Source: Ichthyophthirius multifiliis (taxonomy: Eukaryota; Ciliophora; Oligohymenophorea; Hymenostomatida). From it: a DNA stretch of 52,591 nt. Position 1 is the first letter of the stretch. The number at the start of each line of letters is the position of its first letter. Below, piece after piece: positions 28,202 to 40,611 of this stretch. Both the position numbers and the translations under genes were made by a program. The notes beneath the pieces are model-generated. The model saw only the letters and a list, made by a program, of their open reading frames with translations, was not told the origin of the DNA and made no database searches. The DNA lies in the NCBI RefSeq assembly GCF_000220395.1, contig NW_004086821.1, forward strand, positions 1 to 52,591. Direction: 5' to 3'.

Positions 28202-30666
28202 ATGAATTATTAATAATACAATATGTATAATTAAAACCCATAAATGTAACAATAATAATAATAATAAGCCCAACAAATAAAAACTATAATTGGGACAGAT
28301 GAAGTAAGACAAATAGTTAAATGTTTAAATGATAAACCTTTTAACGAAAACTATAAACTAGTTACTTTCGATGAATTAAATCCGTAAAAAACAAACAAAC
28401 AAAAACACACAATTTTTATATATATAAATAATTATAAACAAACAAACAAAAAGAATGGAATTATTAGATGTATTGAATAAAGTACTAACACATTTAGATA
28501 AATAAACATTCGAAAACATAAAATCAAAGTAGCCAGACTAAATATCATTAGAAGTTATTTAGTTTTTAAATATTTTAAGTTACCCTGTACCTTAACCTCC
28601 AAATGATGTGTAAAAATAAATAAATATACATATATGTATATATATTTATATTAATTATTTAAAACAAACAGCTAATTTTCATAATAATTGCTTACAGGAG
28701 ATAAAAGAGTCATATATCCAGTTTTATATTATTTATTGACTCGCTTAGAAGAACATTAAAAAAGAGCTTTTTTGGCTAAATACTTAGTTCCATTTATGGT
28801 TCCAGAAGATATTCCATTAGACGAAGATATGAAATAATAAATAGAAAAATATAAAGACTTATAAGCTGAATTTTAAGTTAGTCATTAAGAATTTGAAGTT
28901 ATATCATAAGAATCTAATGTAAAAAATAAAAAAATATATTAATATATATATAAAAACAAAAAATAAGAATCCAACAGAATTAAAGAAAGAAATAACAAGC
29001 TTAGAAGGAGAAAAAGAGCAATTAATAAATAAAATAAATGCTTTTAAGAACAAAAACACAAACAGACCTGAATTCCAAGCTTTACTAGAAGTAACAAATC
29101 TTTTAAGAAAAGAATAAGAAGAAGAGGCTCGTTTAGCTGAAAAGATATATTAATAAAAATAACAATTCGAATATACAGATTAACAGCTTTTAGCCTCCTA
29201 ATAACGATTAATGGACGCTAAAAAAAGCTTATCGGCATCAAATACAGCCGAATAAATGCTATAAAATATGAGAAACGATGTAAAGAAAAACAGAGAACTA
29301 TCTAACTAGAGATTCGCGATTGAAATAAACGAAAAAAAGAAGAAATTAGAACAAACAGAAAAACTCTTAAGTGAACCTCCTATTACACAAAACGAACTAA
29401 ACCATTTAGACAACTAATTAATTGTTTTAAGAAGAGCTGTTAATATGATGGAAGAAAAGCTTTCGAAACAAGCAAATCCTTAAGATGATAAATTAGCAAT
29501 TTATAAACAACAAGCATAAATGATAACAAGAAAAAAGAAAAAGCTTTAGAAGAACTCAAAAATACAGAAGAAGAATAACTCAATTTAGAAAAATAAGTAG
29601 CAACCTTATAAGAAAAAATAAATAAAGAAAGAGGTTAAGGATTTGGCAATATTAATAATATAAATGGATATGTAAAAAACTTATAAGAAAAAACTCAGAA
29701 ATTTAAAGAAATGAAAAAATAACTCCAAGACATTAAAAACGAAAAAGCTTTGCTTTCAAGAACAGAGGATATTTTGACAAAACAAAGGACTGATTCTGAA
29801 TAAATGCTTAAAAAATTGGAAAAACAAAAAGGTGTGGAAGGATATTCAGATGCCTTAAGTAAACTTAACTAAATTTCAGATTAAGCTGAAGTGGCAAATA
29901 AAGGAAAGGAAGTCGCCCTTGAAGAATATGGTTAATTAGCTGAAAAATATAATGCCACTATGGCTTACTAAAAAAAACGTCTTAAAAGAATAAATTAAAA
30001 ATTTGAAAGAATTAAGAGGTACTTTTGATTAAGTTTAGAATGTATATAAATAGAAAAAACAAGAATATGACAATGTAATGCTTAAAAGTGAAGGAGATAT
30101 AAATTAATTACAAGTAGAAGTCTCAAAACTTAAAGAAGAAGTTTATAAAGATGATACTAAAATCTGTGTTCTTAAATACAATGCTTAAATATTGGATTTA
30201 AAAATTAATAGACTTAATGAAGAAGTATTTTTATAATCATTAATTATATTTTTCTATTCTTTTTATTATTTTATAGGCAGATCATTAAAAAGGAAGTAAA
30301 CCGTTAAGTAAATAATTTTAGAGTTATGTTGATATGTTTAATAATGAAGTATTTAATTTAAATTAAAGTATTATTTATTTTATTTAAATAATAAATAAAA
30401 AGAGTAAGCTTTTAGAAGAATAAATTAAAGAATTAAGAAAATAAAGGGAATCTGTAAAAGAAAATCATGAACCTAGTATTAGATAATAATAAATGTTAAG
30501 TGATTTGAAGAAGTTTTTGACTTTAAAATTATAAGTAATTATTTTTATTTTAAAATAAAATAATATTTAAATTTAAATTTTTACAAAAAAAAAGGTGGCC
30601 AAAAACGAATCAAAAGGCGGAAATGGTTAAGAATATGGGCAAAATATGAATAGGTTAGTATTGTGA
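28202..30666 (+). CDS. IFT81: Intraflagellar transport protein 81 (IFT-B core)
   Basis: IFT81 pairs with IFT74 and binds tubulin for ciliary assembly. A short Gln-rich N-terminus leads into the calponin-homology-like domain (IVKCLNDKPFNENYKLVTFD, MELLDVLNKVLTHLD, KRVIYPVLYYLLTRLEEHQK, RAFLAKYLVPFMVPEDIPLD). Long coiled coils with IFT81 landmarks follow: EGEKEQLINKI, LLSEPPITQNEL, KGVEGYSDAL, and near the end EEQIKELRKQRESVKENHEP. It stops at TGA 30664-30666 after MNRLVL. Introns fall near 28387-28454, 28607-28690, 28920-28978, 30222-30275, 30345-30400 and 30535-30593. The frame is interrupted at the A runs 29531-29536 (one base short) and 29970-29977 (one extra or two short), although flanking sequence is conserved on both sides. 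Indel errors are the simplest explanation. Confidence 0.92.
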
Positions 30667-31304
30667 ATTAATTATTTTATAAATAATAGATTACATAAAT
30701 AAAAATATTTTATTTAATGATATGAAATATATATAAAATAATAATAAAATAAAAAAAATTATATATTTTAATAATTATAGAAATTATTCATTAAATAAAA
30801 ATATATTATTATAACATATAATAATAAAAAAAACATATTAATATTTATACATAAATATTATAAAATATAATAATTAAAATATAATATATATTTATATATA
30901 ATATATATATATAAATATATTTTTTATATTAATTTATAATATCAAAAATATTAAAATAATATTAACAAAAGTAAAATAAATCTTTCTTTAATTTATTAAA
31001 AATCTATTATTATAATTATTTTAAAATATTAAAAAGCACCAATTTTTTTTTAAGGGAAAAAGTTATAAATAAGTTTAGTAAAATTTAAATATAAGAACAA
31101 TAATAAATTTATTTTCTTTTTTTAGATAATACTATAAACAAATATAAGAATATTTATATATATAATAAATATTTTATTTTTACAATAATATTGAATCATA
31201 CATTGAAATAGAATTTAATGTCATCTTTCTTTTTTTTTCTATTATATTTTTCTATATTTTACTATTATATTTTGAGTTATATAATTTAAACATCATTTTT
31301 GTAT
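30667..31304. other. AT-rich spacer
   Basis: Downstream of IFT81. Almost only A/T with short TA runs. No gene or RNA is recognised. Confidence 0.6.
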
Positions 31305-31800
31305 TCATGTACATTTAATATGTATTTTTTGAAATTCTTATCTCTGTTTTATAAATCTCAGTTTTGTACTTTTCAGTGCCTTTTTTTACTCTTAGTAGCT
31401 AAATTATTTTGTATGTTATCCAATTTCTTGTTTATTTCCATTTTTAGGGTGTTTTTAGCGATTCTTCTCTGCTACATTTTGACACAGAATTTTTTCATAT
31501 TATTATTTTCTATTTTAATTACCTTTAATTTTATTTAGTAATTATTTCTTTCTGTTCTTTTAGTATTTAAAATAGCTTGATTTCATTTAATATATGTGTA
31601 TTGTTATAAATATTAATTCCATAGGTCTATTCGCGTATTAATTTATTTACTTATACTTACAATTATATATTTTCTCATATATTCTAGAAGGGCTACGTGG
31701 AACTATATTTTTGGTTAATATATATTTTATACCGCTAAATCTTATTAAATAAATTATTTTGATATCTTATCTATATATAAAATCTTTGAGTCAAGTAATA
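31305..31800 (-). CDS. Possible small gene, exon structure unresolved
   Basis: GC content rises here and the minus strand reads like ciliate coding sequence. One segment encodes LDSKILYIDKISKQFIQQDL and then KIQFHVALLEYMRKYII. A 34-nt GTAAGT...AG intron could then join, in phase 0, TYGINIYNNTHILNEIKLF and QILKEQKEII. A further piece (VAEKNRQKHPKNGNKQEIG, ending KIHIKCT) closes at TGA 31305-31307 in a different frame, so another intron or frame break is needed. I found no convincing start. No family is recognised. A competing 41-codon reading on the same strand (31373-31498) overlaps it. This could be a small gene or a decayed one. Confidence 0.35.
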
Positions 31801-32496
31801 TAGTTTAAAACAAATTATTAGTTTTTATTATTTTTTATATTATTATAATTTATTAAGGGATAAAAGCATTATATTTATCTTTTATATTCTAGAATAAGGT
31901 TTTATTAATCGAATATTTTAATATTTAGATTTATGATAATTATTAATAGAAAATTTTATATTAATAGTTAAACTTTTATTTTAATATAAATATTTTATAT
32001 ATGTAAGCTATTCTTTTTATTTTACTATAAGTTTATTTAATTATCATTTTTTTTATTTAAAATCTATATTCTATTTTAATATATAATTTTTATATATATA
32101 GCTCAAGTTTATCATATATAAATATATTATAATAGTTTCTAAATATAGTAATAAAAAGAAATAAATATAAATAATGAGAAAAAAACTAATTAGAATAAAA
32201 AAAAATATAAATAATTTGGAAATAAAATAAAAATATAAAGATATAAATAATTAAAGTTATATAAAAATAAAATTATATTCAATGTATTTAGAAAAATAAA
32301 AATAAAAAATTAAAATATGATAATAAATTGAAAAAAATATATAATTGAAATAAAAATAAAATAAAATATATATTAAATTAATATATAAACAAAAAAACTA
32401 AAATAAAAAAATTAAATAAATAGAATATAAATAAAAAAATTTATATAAAAAAAATTGTAAAATTAAATATAAATTACAAATAGTAAAGATAAATAA

Positions 32497-32548
<52 letters not shown>

Positions 32549-32938
32549 TTAATAATTTTTTTTTTTTTATTACATTAATTAAAGTTTTTAATATAAGTTT
32601 AAATTTTTTTTTTTAATATTTGTATAATATATAATATTTTTATTTTTTTCTATTAAATTTTTGAAAATATTATCATAAATTTGTATTTTATGTCTACTAA
32701 GCGAATACTTATTTATTTAGATTAATTGTTAATATTTTAATTTTTTAAATTAAAATAAACATTATGATGTATTTTTTTTGTTTAAATTATTTTTTCTATA
32801 TATATTTTATTTTAGTTTAGTTTTAATATATGCTTTTCTGTATATTTTTAATTTAATAATTAAAATGTTTTAAAACATAAATTTTTTAAAATCTTAAAAT
32901 ATAAAATTAATATATAAATTCGATATTCATCCTTAAAA
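31801..32938. other. AT-rich spacer with (ATA)n microsatellite
   Basis: An (ATA)n run of about 50 bases lies at 32498-32549, followed by poly-T. The remainder is featureless A/T downstream of the repeat-protein gene. Confidence 0.65.
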
Positions 32939-35900
32939 TCATTATTTGTTTATTAATTTTTATTATTCTATTAATTTTTAATTTATTTTTTAATCAAAAT
33001 CTATAAAAAATAAAATAATATAAAATATTAATTTAACAAAAAACCTTTTAATGAAACATCGATTTTTACATTTCCTTCTTATAATGTTTTCAATTTTTGT
33101 TATTATTAAATTTATTAACAAAGATAATTCCTATAGTCAATAAGCTTATTATCATGATAATAAATATCATTTTAATCAATGTTTTTTATGATTTCCCATT
33201 CTGTTTATAATTATTTAGCTAATTTTTAATCATCTTATTTTTTACTATTTAATCTTGTAGATCTTCTTACCCAAGAAACGAATTCTTTTTTCTGAATTTT
33301 TTTCGTTTTCTTTTAATTTGGTGTTTTCATAAGTGAATAAGAACTTCCTAAATAAGTCCAATCTTACAAATCTTAATTGAGAACATTTTTTTATTTTTTT
33401 TATTTTTATTATATTAAGTTATCAAAATTTTTTATTTGTATACTTTTCTTTTTCTTTTTGTTATTTTTTTTTTATTATTATTATTGCCCTTCTTTAACTT
33501 TTTTTTCTTTTTCTATTTGCCCTTAACTATTATTATAATTTTAACTATTAATTTACTCTTGACTGGTGATTTCTTCATAATTATTCATTTTTATATATTT
33601 TTTTATTTATTCTTAATATTCTTAATATTCTTATTATTCTTAATTATCAGTTTCCTACTAACTTTTTTCTAGAAGATTTCCTGTTAACCATTAATATTTT
33701 AGCGAATATGTTCTCTTTAAGTTAGCATTTTAAAATATTTTAAATTTTAAGCTTCTTAATTTTCTAGTTAAAATTAATATTTGTTTGTTTAGTATAATTA
33801 TTTTAATGAATTTGTTTTTTTTAAGTTGTTATTCTTGAAATATTTTATCTTTTAATCTTCTTAATTTTCTAGTAAATATTAGTCTTTGTTTGCTTGACAT
33901 AATTATTTTATTGAATTTTTTCTCTTTATGTTATTGTTTTTAAAATATTTTAAATTTTAATCTTCTTAATTTTCTAGTAAATAATAATCTTTGTTTGCTT
34001 GAAATTATTATTTTATTGGATTTGTTATTTTTATGTTAGTGTTATTAAAATATTTTAAATTTTAATCTTCTTAATTTTATAGTAAATATTAATCTTAATT
34101 TTCTTGCCATTATTATTTTACTGAATTTGCTCTCTTTAAGTTTGTATTTTTAAAATATTTTATATTTTAACCTTCTTAATTTTTTAGCAAATATTAATCT
34201 TGGTTTTCTTGCCATTATTATTTTAATGAATGTGCCCTCTTTAAATTATTATTTTTAAAAGATTTTAGGTTTTAATCTTCTTGATTTTCTAGCAAATATT
34301 AATCTTAGTTTTCTTGCCATTATTATTTTACTGAATTTTAAGTCTTTAAGTTATTATTTTTAAAAGATTTTAGGTTTTAATCTTCTTGATTTTCTAGTAA
34401 ATATTAATCTTAGTTTTCTTGCCATTATTATTTTACTGAATTTTAAGTCTTTAAATTATTATTTTTAAAAGATTTTAGGTTTTAATCTTCTTGATTTTCT
34501 AGCAAATATTAATCTTAGTTTTCTTGCCATTATTATTTTAATGAATGTGCCCTCTTTAAATTATTATTTTTAAAAGATTTTAGGTTTTAATCTTCTTGAT
34601 TTTCTAGCAAATATTAATCTTAGTTTTCTTGCCATTATTATTTTACTGAATTTTAAGTCTTTAAGTTATTATTTTTAAAAGATTTTAGGTTTTAATCTTC
34701 TTGATTTTCTAGTAAATATTAATCTTAGTTTTCTTGCCATTATTATTTTACTGAATTTTAAGTCTTTAAATTATTATTTTTAAAAGATTTTAGGTTTTAA
34801 TCTTCTTGATTTTCTAGCAAATATTAATCTTAGTTTTCTTGCCATTATTATTTTAATGAATGTGCCCTCTTTAAATTATTATTTTTAAAAGATTTTAGGT
34901 TTTAATCTTCTTGATTTTCTAGCAAATATTAATCTTAGTTTTCTTGCCATAATTATTTTACTGAATTTTAAGTCTTTATGTTATTATTTTTAAAAGATTT
35001 TAGGTTTTAATCTTCTTGATTTTCTAGTAAATATTAATCTTAGTTTTCTTGCCATTATTATTTTACTGAATTTTAAGTCTTTAAGTTATTATTTTTAAAA
35101 GATTTTAGGTTTTAATCTTCTTGATTTTCTAGTAAATATTAATCTTAGTTTTCTTGCCATTATTATTTTACTGAATTTTAAGTCTTTATGTTATTATTTT
35201 TAAAAGATTTTAGGTTTTAATCTTCTTGATTTTCTAGTAAATATTAATCTTAGTTTTCTTGCCATTATTATTTTACTGAATTTTAAGTCTTTATGTTATT
35301 ATTTTTAAAAGATTTTAGGTTTTAATCTTCTTGATTTTCTAGTAAATATTAATCTTAGTTTTCTTGCCATTATTATTTTACTGAATTTTAAGTCTTTAAA
35401 TTATTATTTTTAAAAGATTTTAGGTTTTAATCTTCTTGATTTTCTAGCAAATATTAATCTTAGTTTTCTTGCCATTATTATTTTAATGAATGTGCCCTCT
35501 TTAAATTATTATTTTTAAAAGATTTTAGGTTTTAATCTTCTTGATTTTCTAGCAAATATTAATCTTAGTTTTCTTGCCATTATTATTTTACTGAATTTTA
35601 AGTCTTTAAGTTATTATTTTTAAAAGATTTTAGGTTTTAATCTTCCTGATTTTCTAGCAAATATTAATCTTAGTTTTCTTGCCATAATTATTTTACTGAA
35701 TTTTAAGTCTTTAAGTTATTATTTTTAAAAGATTTTAGGTTTTAATCTTCTTGATTTTCTAGTAAATATTAATCTTAGTTTTCTTGCCATTATTATTTTA
35801 CTGAATTTTAAGTCTTTATGTTATTATTTTTAAAAGATTTTAGGTTTTAATCTTCTTGATTTTCTAGTAAATATTAATCTTAGTTTTCTTGCCATTATTA

Positions 35901-38029
35901 TTTTACTGAATTTTAAGTCTTTAAGTTAGTATTTAATTTTTTTTTAAATTGTAATCATCTTAATTTTCTAGCAAATATTAATCCTAGTTTTCTTGCCATT
36001 ATTATTTTACTTAATTTTGTATATTTATTTTATTATTTCTTAAAGATTTTAAATATTAATCATATTAATTTTCTAATTAAGATTAGTCTTTGTTCACTTG
36101 CAATTATTATTTAACTGAATTTCGCGCCCTTACTTTATTGTTTTTAAAAGATTTAAAATTTTAGTCTTGTTAATTTTCTACTTAAGTTTTATCTTTTTTT
36201 GCTTGGAATTATTATTTTACTGGATTTGTTGTCTTTAAGTTGGTTTTTTAAAAAGATTTTAATTAATAAGCATCTTAACTTTCTAGTAAAGATTAGTTTT
36301 TGTTTGCTTAGCATAATTATTTTACTGAATTTTTAGGCTTAAAGTTATTAGTGTTTTCTAAAGATTTTAGATCTTATACTTCTTAGTTTTTTCGTTATGT
36401 TTAAGATTTGCTTATTGACCATTATTATTTTGCCTAAATTTTTGTCTTTAAATTTGTGTTTTTTAAAGATTTTAGATTTTAATCATCTTAATTTTCTAGT
36501 TAAGTTTAAGATTTGTTAATTTGCCATTATTATTTTATTTAATATTTAGGTTTTAAATTATTGTTTTATAAAGACTTTAGATTTTAATCATCTTAATTTT
36601 CTAGTTAAGTTTAAGATTTGTTAATTTACCATTATTATTTTACTTAACTTTTTGCCTTTAAGTTTGTATTTTTTAAAGATTTTAAGCTTTAATTATCTAG
36701 ATTTTTTAGTTAAGTTAAACCTTTACTTACTTAATATAATTATTTAACTTAATCTGTTTTTTTTAAGTATTTAAAATATTTCTAATTTTAATCTTATTAA
36801 TTTTCTTGTTAATTTTAATCTTTGTTTGAATGGCATTATTATCTCACTGAAGTTTTAGTCTTTAAGTTTGTGTCTTTAAAACATTTTAAATTTTCTTGAT
36901 TTTCTTCTTATGTTTAATCTTTGTTGTTTGATTGCTATTATTATATTGTTAATTCTGTTTTGTTGTTATTTTTAAATTAGTTTAAATCTTCATCTTCTTG
37001 ATTTTCTAGTTAAGTTATATCTTTGTTTATATTCACTTCAATTTCTATTTCTTCAACTTAATTCAAAGATTTTTTTTGTTACTCAGGCGATGAAAACAAA
37101 TTCTTTTATAATTAATTACAATAATAAGCTTATTATAAATCATAAGTATTCTATATAACATTAATTTTTTCTTATAAATCGTTTATGACATCATTTTCAA
37201 ATATTTTATTTTCCTTTTATTATAATTTAATGTAATTTATTTCATATAAATATATATTACTTTTAGATAACTAATTGCTGAATTTTTCTCTTTTTCCGTA
37301 AAATCAAAAGTACTTAAGTATAAATACCAAACTTTTGGATTTTATTTTATTTTTCCATATCCATAATACATTAATCCTTATTATAACTTTATGTTAGATT
37401 TTTCAAATATATCAAGCAGTTCATTTCTAAAAAAACTTTTATCAAATTCATTTGACTTTTTTTAAATAAATATATATATATAAATTTATTTATATATATT
37501 TTAGAATATTCACAAATAAAAAATATTTTATTTTATAATGAAAATTTGTAAAAAAATGTATAATTAAAAAAAAATAAAAAAATTCGTACTTAAAAATTTA
37601 GAAAGAGCATTTTTATTCTTTATTCAAGTTATTCAATATGAAAATTATATTCAATTTATTTCACTCCACTATTTTAAAGGGAAATAGATTGTGCAGAATG
37701 AATTTATTTTTATGAACTTGATTTTCCTTCTTTTGTTTTTTAATTAGAAAACTTACGATTACTTAAACCATTATTAAGTTATGTAAAATATGGTTTAACC
37801 AAAGGACTAAAAATTTTACTAAATTTTTATATAAATTAAAATAAATATAAGTTTTACATTTTAGAATTAGATTAATATCTATTAAGTTGTGCTGAATTAC
37901 GAGCAGAGCAAGAATCACATTTATTTTTCTTAGTTGGAGTATTAGTTTAAATTGAATAATTACGCAGACTTTGCTGATAATCTCTTTATTATATATAAAA
38001 TATTTAAACATAAATAAATAATTAAATTA

Positions 38030-38113
<84 letters not shown>

Positions 38114-38182
38114 AATTAACAATGTGCTTCTGCTTTAGAAATTACGAGATTTATGAGTTGAAGAAAAATGATTGTAAGACAT
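32939..38182 (-). CDS. Repeat protein: about 30 tandem 35-residue Gln/Asn-rich repeats
   Basis: The reading starts at ATG (38180-38182 complement; MSYNHFSSTHKSRNFQ) and crosses an intron full of TA repeats into a Cys-containing segment (TKKNKCDSCSARNSAQLNRY). It continues through KTKEGKSSSQKQIHSAQSIS and a folded-looking domain (SNEFDKSFFRNELLDIFEKS, then MYYGYGKIKQNPKVWYLYLS). It then enters the repeat array (33.69-37.01 kb) in a frame where each 105-bp unit gives about 35 residues, core QQWQENQDQYLLENQEDQ. After the array come charged low-complexity sequence, a basic patch (WVRRSTRLNSKK) and EWEIIKNIDQNDIYYHDNK. A last intron precedes a TGA at 32939-32941. The array is free of TGA in all three frames, so frame choice rests on the flanking exons. 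No family is recognised; a structural or scaffold role is a guess. Confidence 0.72.
33690..37010 (-). repeat. 105-bp tandem repeat array inside a coding region
   Basis: About 30 units of roughly 105 bp. Units at both ends are diverged and vary slightly in length. The central part, about 34215-35930, has some 16 nearly identical units at an exact 105-bp period (for instance ttgat at 34281, 34386 and 34491). Because 105 is divisible by 3, copy-number change would keep the reading frame. A higher-order pattern is visible: variants with tgtgccctc recur every 315 bp at about 34225, 34540 and 34855, and again at about 35485. Confidence 0.93.
38030..38106. repeat. (TA)n tract in the first intron of the repeat-protein gene
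   Basis: Nearly uninterrupted TA. It lies between the first exon (MSYNHFSSTH...) and the second exon of the minus-strand repeat-protein gene. Confidence 0.85.
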
Positions 38183-38446
38183 ATTATTATTAGTTGATTA
38201 AAATAAATATATATAAATATAATTAAAATAAAAAAATTTAATAAAAATAATATATAATATAAATATAAAAAAAAAATTTAATATCTATTTTTATTATAAA
38301 TTAAATTATATAAAAAGAATTATAAATATTTTATAGAAAAAAAATTATTAAAAGTTTCTTTCTATTTAATTAAAAAATGTAATTTAATAAATATATTTAT
38401 AATAATATATATATATATATTTAAAATTAAATAATTCAATTTAATA

Positions 38447-38515
38447 TCATACATTAATCTAGTTACGTTTTATAAAAGCAAAATTTTAATTATCTTTTTC
38501 CTTGTTCTAATTGTC

Positions 38516-38587
<72 letters not shown>

Positions 38588-39337
38588 TTATTTATTGTTT
38601 TCTATTTCATGCTTTCTATAACTAAATTAAGCTTTATTATAATCTAATCCAATACTATCTGCAATCCATTTATTTATACTCTTTATATTAGAATTTTTAC
38701 TTTTTTATAAATCTTTTATCCATAATTATATAATATCAGCATCTTTTTTAATAAGTAGTACTATTCCATTTATAATTTCACTTTCTTCATAAGTTTCGCC
38801 TATAATTCCCATTAATAAATCTTCCCAAATTTTATTTACAAATCCTTTTTTTAATTTTAATGTTATTTTCCCACCTCCCTTATTTCCTTCATCTTCCCAC
38901 ATAGGTCTTATGTTTTGTTAGAATAAATATAGAGTTCCATATTGCAAATCTTATGGTTTTTTTAAATGAAGATAATATGTCCAAAAATCTTCTATTGTTT
39001 TTATTATTCCTATTTTTTCTAATAACTCTTCATAGTTTTTATCTGTTGTTAAATTATTCGGATTCATAAATCCTAAAACAAAATTTGTTTTCAATCTAAA
39101 TGACTATTGCTATTATTGCTATTATTAATATTACTATTAATTTTATTAATACTATTTTTAGTTATTCATAGGATTATATGTTTATTTTTATTATTTTTCT
39201 TATTATGATTGGGATTAATCTTATTCATTTAATTTATTAGTTTTTTAATATTAATATTATTATCTTTTTTGGTCATCAAAATTATATGGCTTTTCAAATC
39301 TTTTTTATATTTCTTGATTTTATTAAGGTGCGTCCAT
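38447..39337 (-). CDS. eIF4E family cap-binding protein, class II (4EHP-like)
   Basis: A single-exon gene of 296 residues from ATG (39335-39337 complement) to TGA (38447-38449). It begins with a Gln-rich disordered stretch (MDAPQQNQEIQKRFEKPYNF...). The eIF4E fold follows: KNYEELLEKIGIIKTIEDFW, then LHLKKPQDLQYGTLYLF, IRPMWEDEGNKGGGKITLKL, KGFVNKIWEDLLMGIIGE and DADIIQLWIKD. The PMWEDE tryptophan that stacks on the cap is kept. The other stacking Trp of eIF4E is a Tyr here (KNYEEL), which together with the overall match is typical of eIF4E2/4EHP. Two further usual tryptophans (in the RWALWFF-like strand) are replaced. It probably binds caps weakly and acts as a translational repressor, or it is a ciliate-specific isoform. 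The C-terminus carries 23 consecutive Asn encoded by a pure repeat. Confidence 0.88.
38519..38587. repeat. (ATT)23 microsatellite encoding poly-Asn
   Basis: A pure trinucleotide repeat inside the eIF4E-like coding region. On the gene's strand it reads as 23 AAT (Asn) codons, preceded by ...ENNKQ and followed by KDNQNKEKDN. Confidence 0.93.
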
Positions 39338-40611
39338 TTGTTTCTATTTCTGATGTTATTTTTTTATATTTTGTTATTTAATTATTTAAACTAATTACTA
39401 GATAGTAATATATGTTTATATATATGTTATTTTTTAAACAAAAATAAATCAACAACAAAAAAATTAAGAAAAAGAATTAAATATATACTTTTTTTTTTAT
39501 TCGAATTAAAAATTTTTTAACTTAAAATTGGAAAAAATAATATCTTAAAAATAAGTAATATTTAAAAATAAAATTATTAGATAGTAATATATGTTTATAT
39601 ATATTTTTTTCTATTTTTTTTTGTTATGATTTATTTATTAATATTTAATTATTTTAAATTATGAATTCATAAAAGGTTAGAGTTTAAATAATTTCAGCAT
39701 TTAAATATTGTATTATTATAAATTAATTAAATTTTCATATAAAATAATAATAAAAATAAATATAAAGTATATTGTAAATTTATATTAATTAAAAAATAGT
39801 CATTAACTTAAAAGCATATATTATTTCAAAAAATTATAATTTAAAATGGATTAAATTATAATTCAATTAAATAATTTATCTCAAAATATATTATTTAAGC
39901 GATTCTCAAATATAAAAATATAAAAAATATCTATATAAACAATAATTATAAAATTAATATAATTAACTATTATATATAATATTTATTATAATTTAAAATT
40001 ATTTTTTAAAAAATTTTTACTTTGTATTCATAACAAAAAATATTAATTAAATATTTTTTGTTTTTTTATATATCATTATGTATTTTTATATAATTATTAA
40101 TTTAATTATTTTTTTAAATTTGATTTTGTATCAAAAAAAAAATTATTTTGGAAAATGAAAAATTTAAATAATATAATTTAAAATAAACATGGATAATTGT
40201 TTAAAAATATTAAACAAATAAATCTAAAATAATTAAAAAATTATAATTAAATAAAAATAAATATTGACATAAAATTAAAAGCTTTTATTTTGAGTTTATA
40301 TAAACTAAAAATACAAATTTACAGGTACTGAAAAAAAATGGTTTTCAATGTTTTATATTAAAATTGTAATTAAACTTGTCAATAATATATAAATAAAAAT
40401 AAATATTAAAACAAAATAAATATTCTAGAAAATAGAAAAGAATTTTATAAAAAAATACTGCCAATTTTTAATTTGTAAAAAACATATTAATAATTAGAAT
40501 AAAATAATTAAAACTAAAAAAAATAATTTAAATTATTAATTAAAATTATAAAAAAATAAACTATAATAAATATACAAAAAATAATAGTATACAAACAAAA
40601 ATACAAAAAGC
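39338..40611. other. Divergent AT-rich intergenic region
   Basis: About 1.3 kb between the 5' ends of the eIF4E-like and DnaJ genes. A 20-base sequence around tagatagtaatatatgttta occurs twice (near 39400 and 39578). Otherwise it is featureless A/T. Confidence 0.6.

Noticed and set aside
33436-33672. 78-residue plus-strand Phe/Leu-rich ORF
   Set aside because: It is antisense to the Lys/Gln-rich C-terminal part of the repeat protein.
34215-35930. CRISPR-like array or satellite DNA
   Set aside because: Units abut directly without unique spacers and have a codon-compatible 105-bp period inside a spliced gene, so this is a coding minisatellite.
37763-38011. 82-residue minus-strand ORF starting MFKYFIYNKE
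   Set aside because: It is the right strand but the wrong frame of the repeat-protein gene. The neighbouring frame (SLRNYSIQTNTPTKKNKCD) continues across exons.
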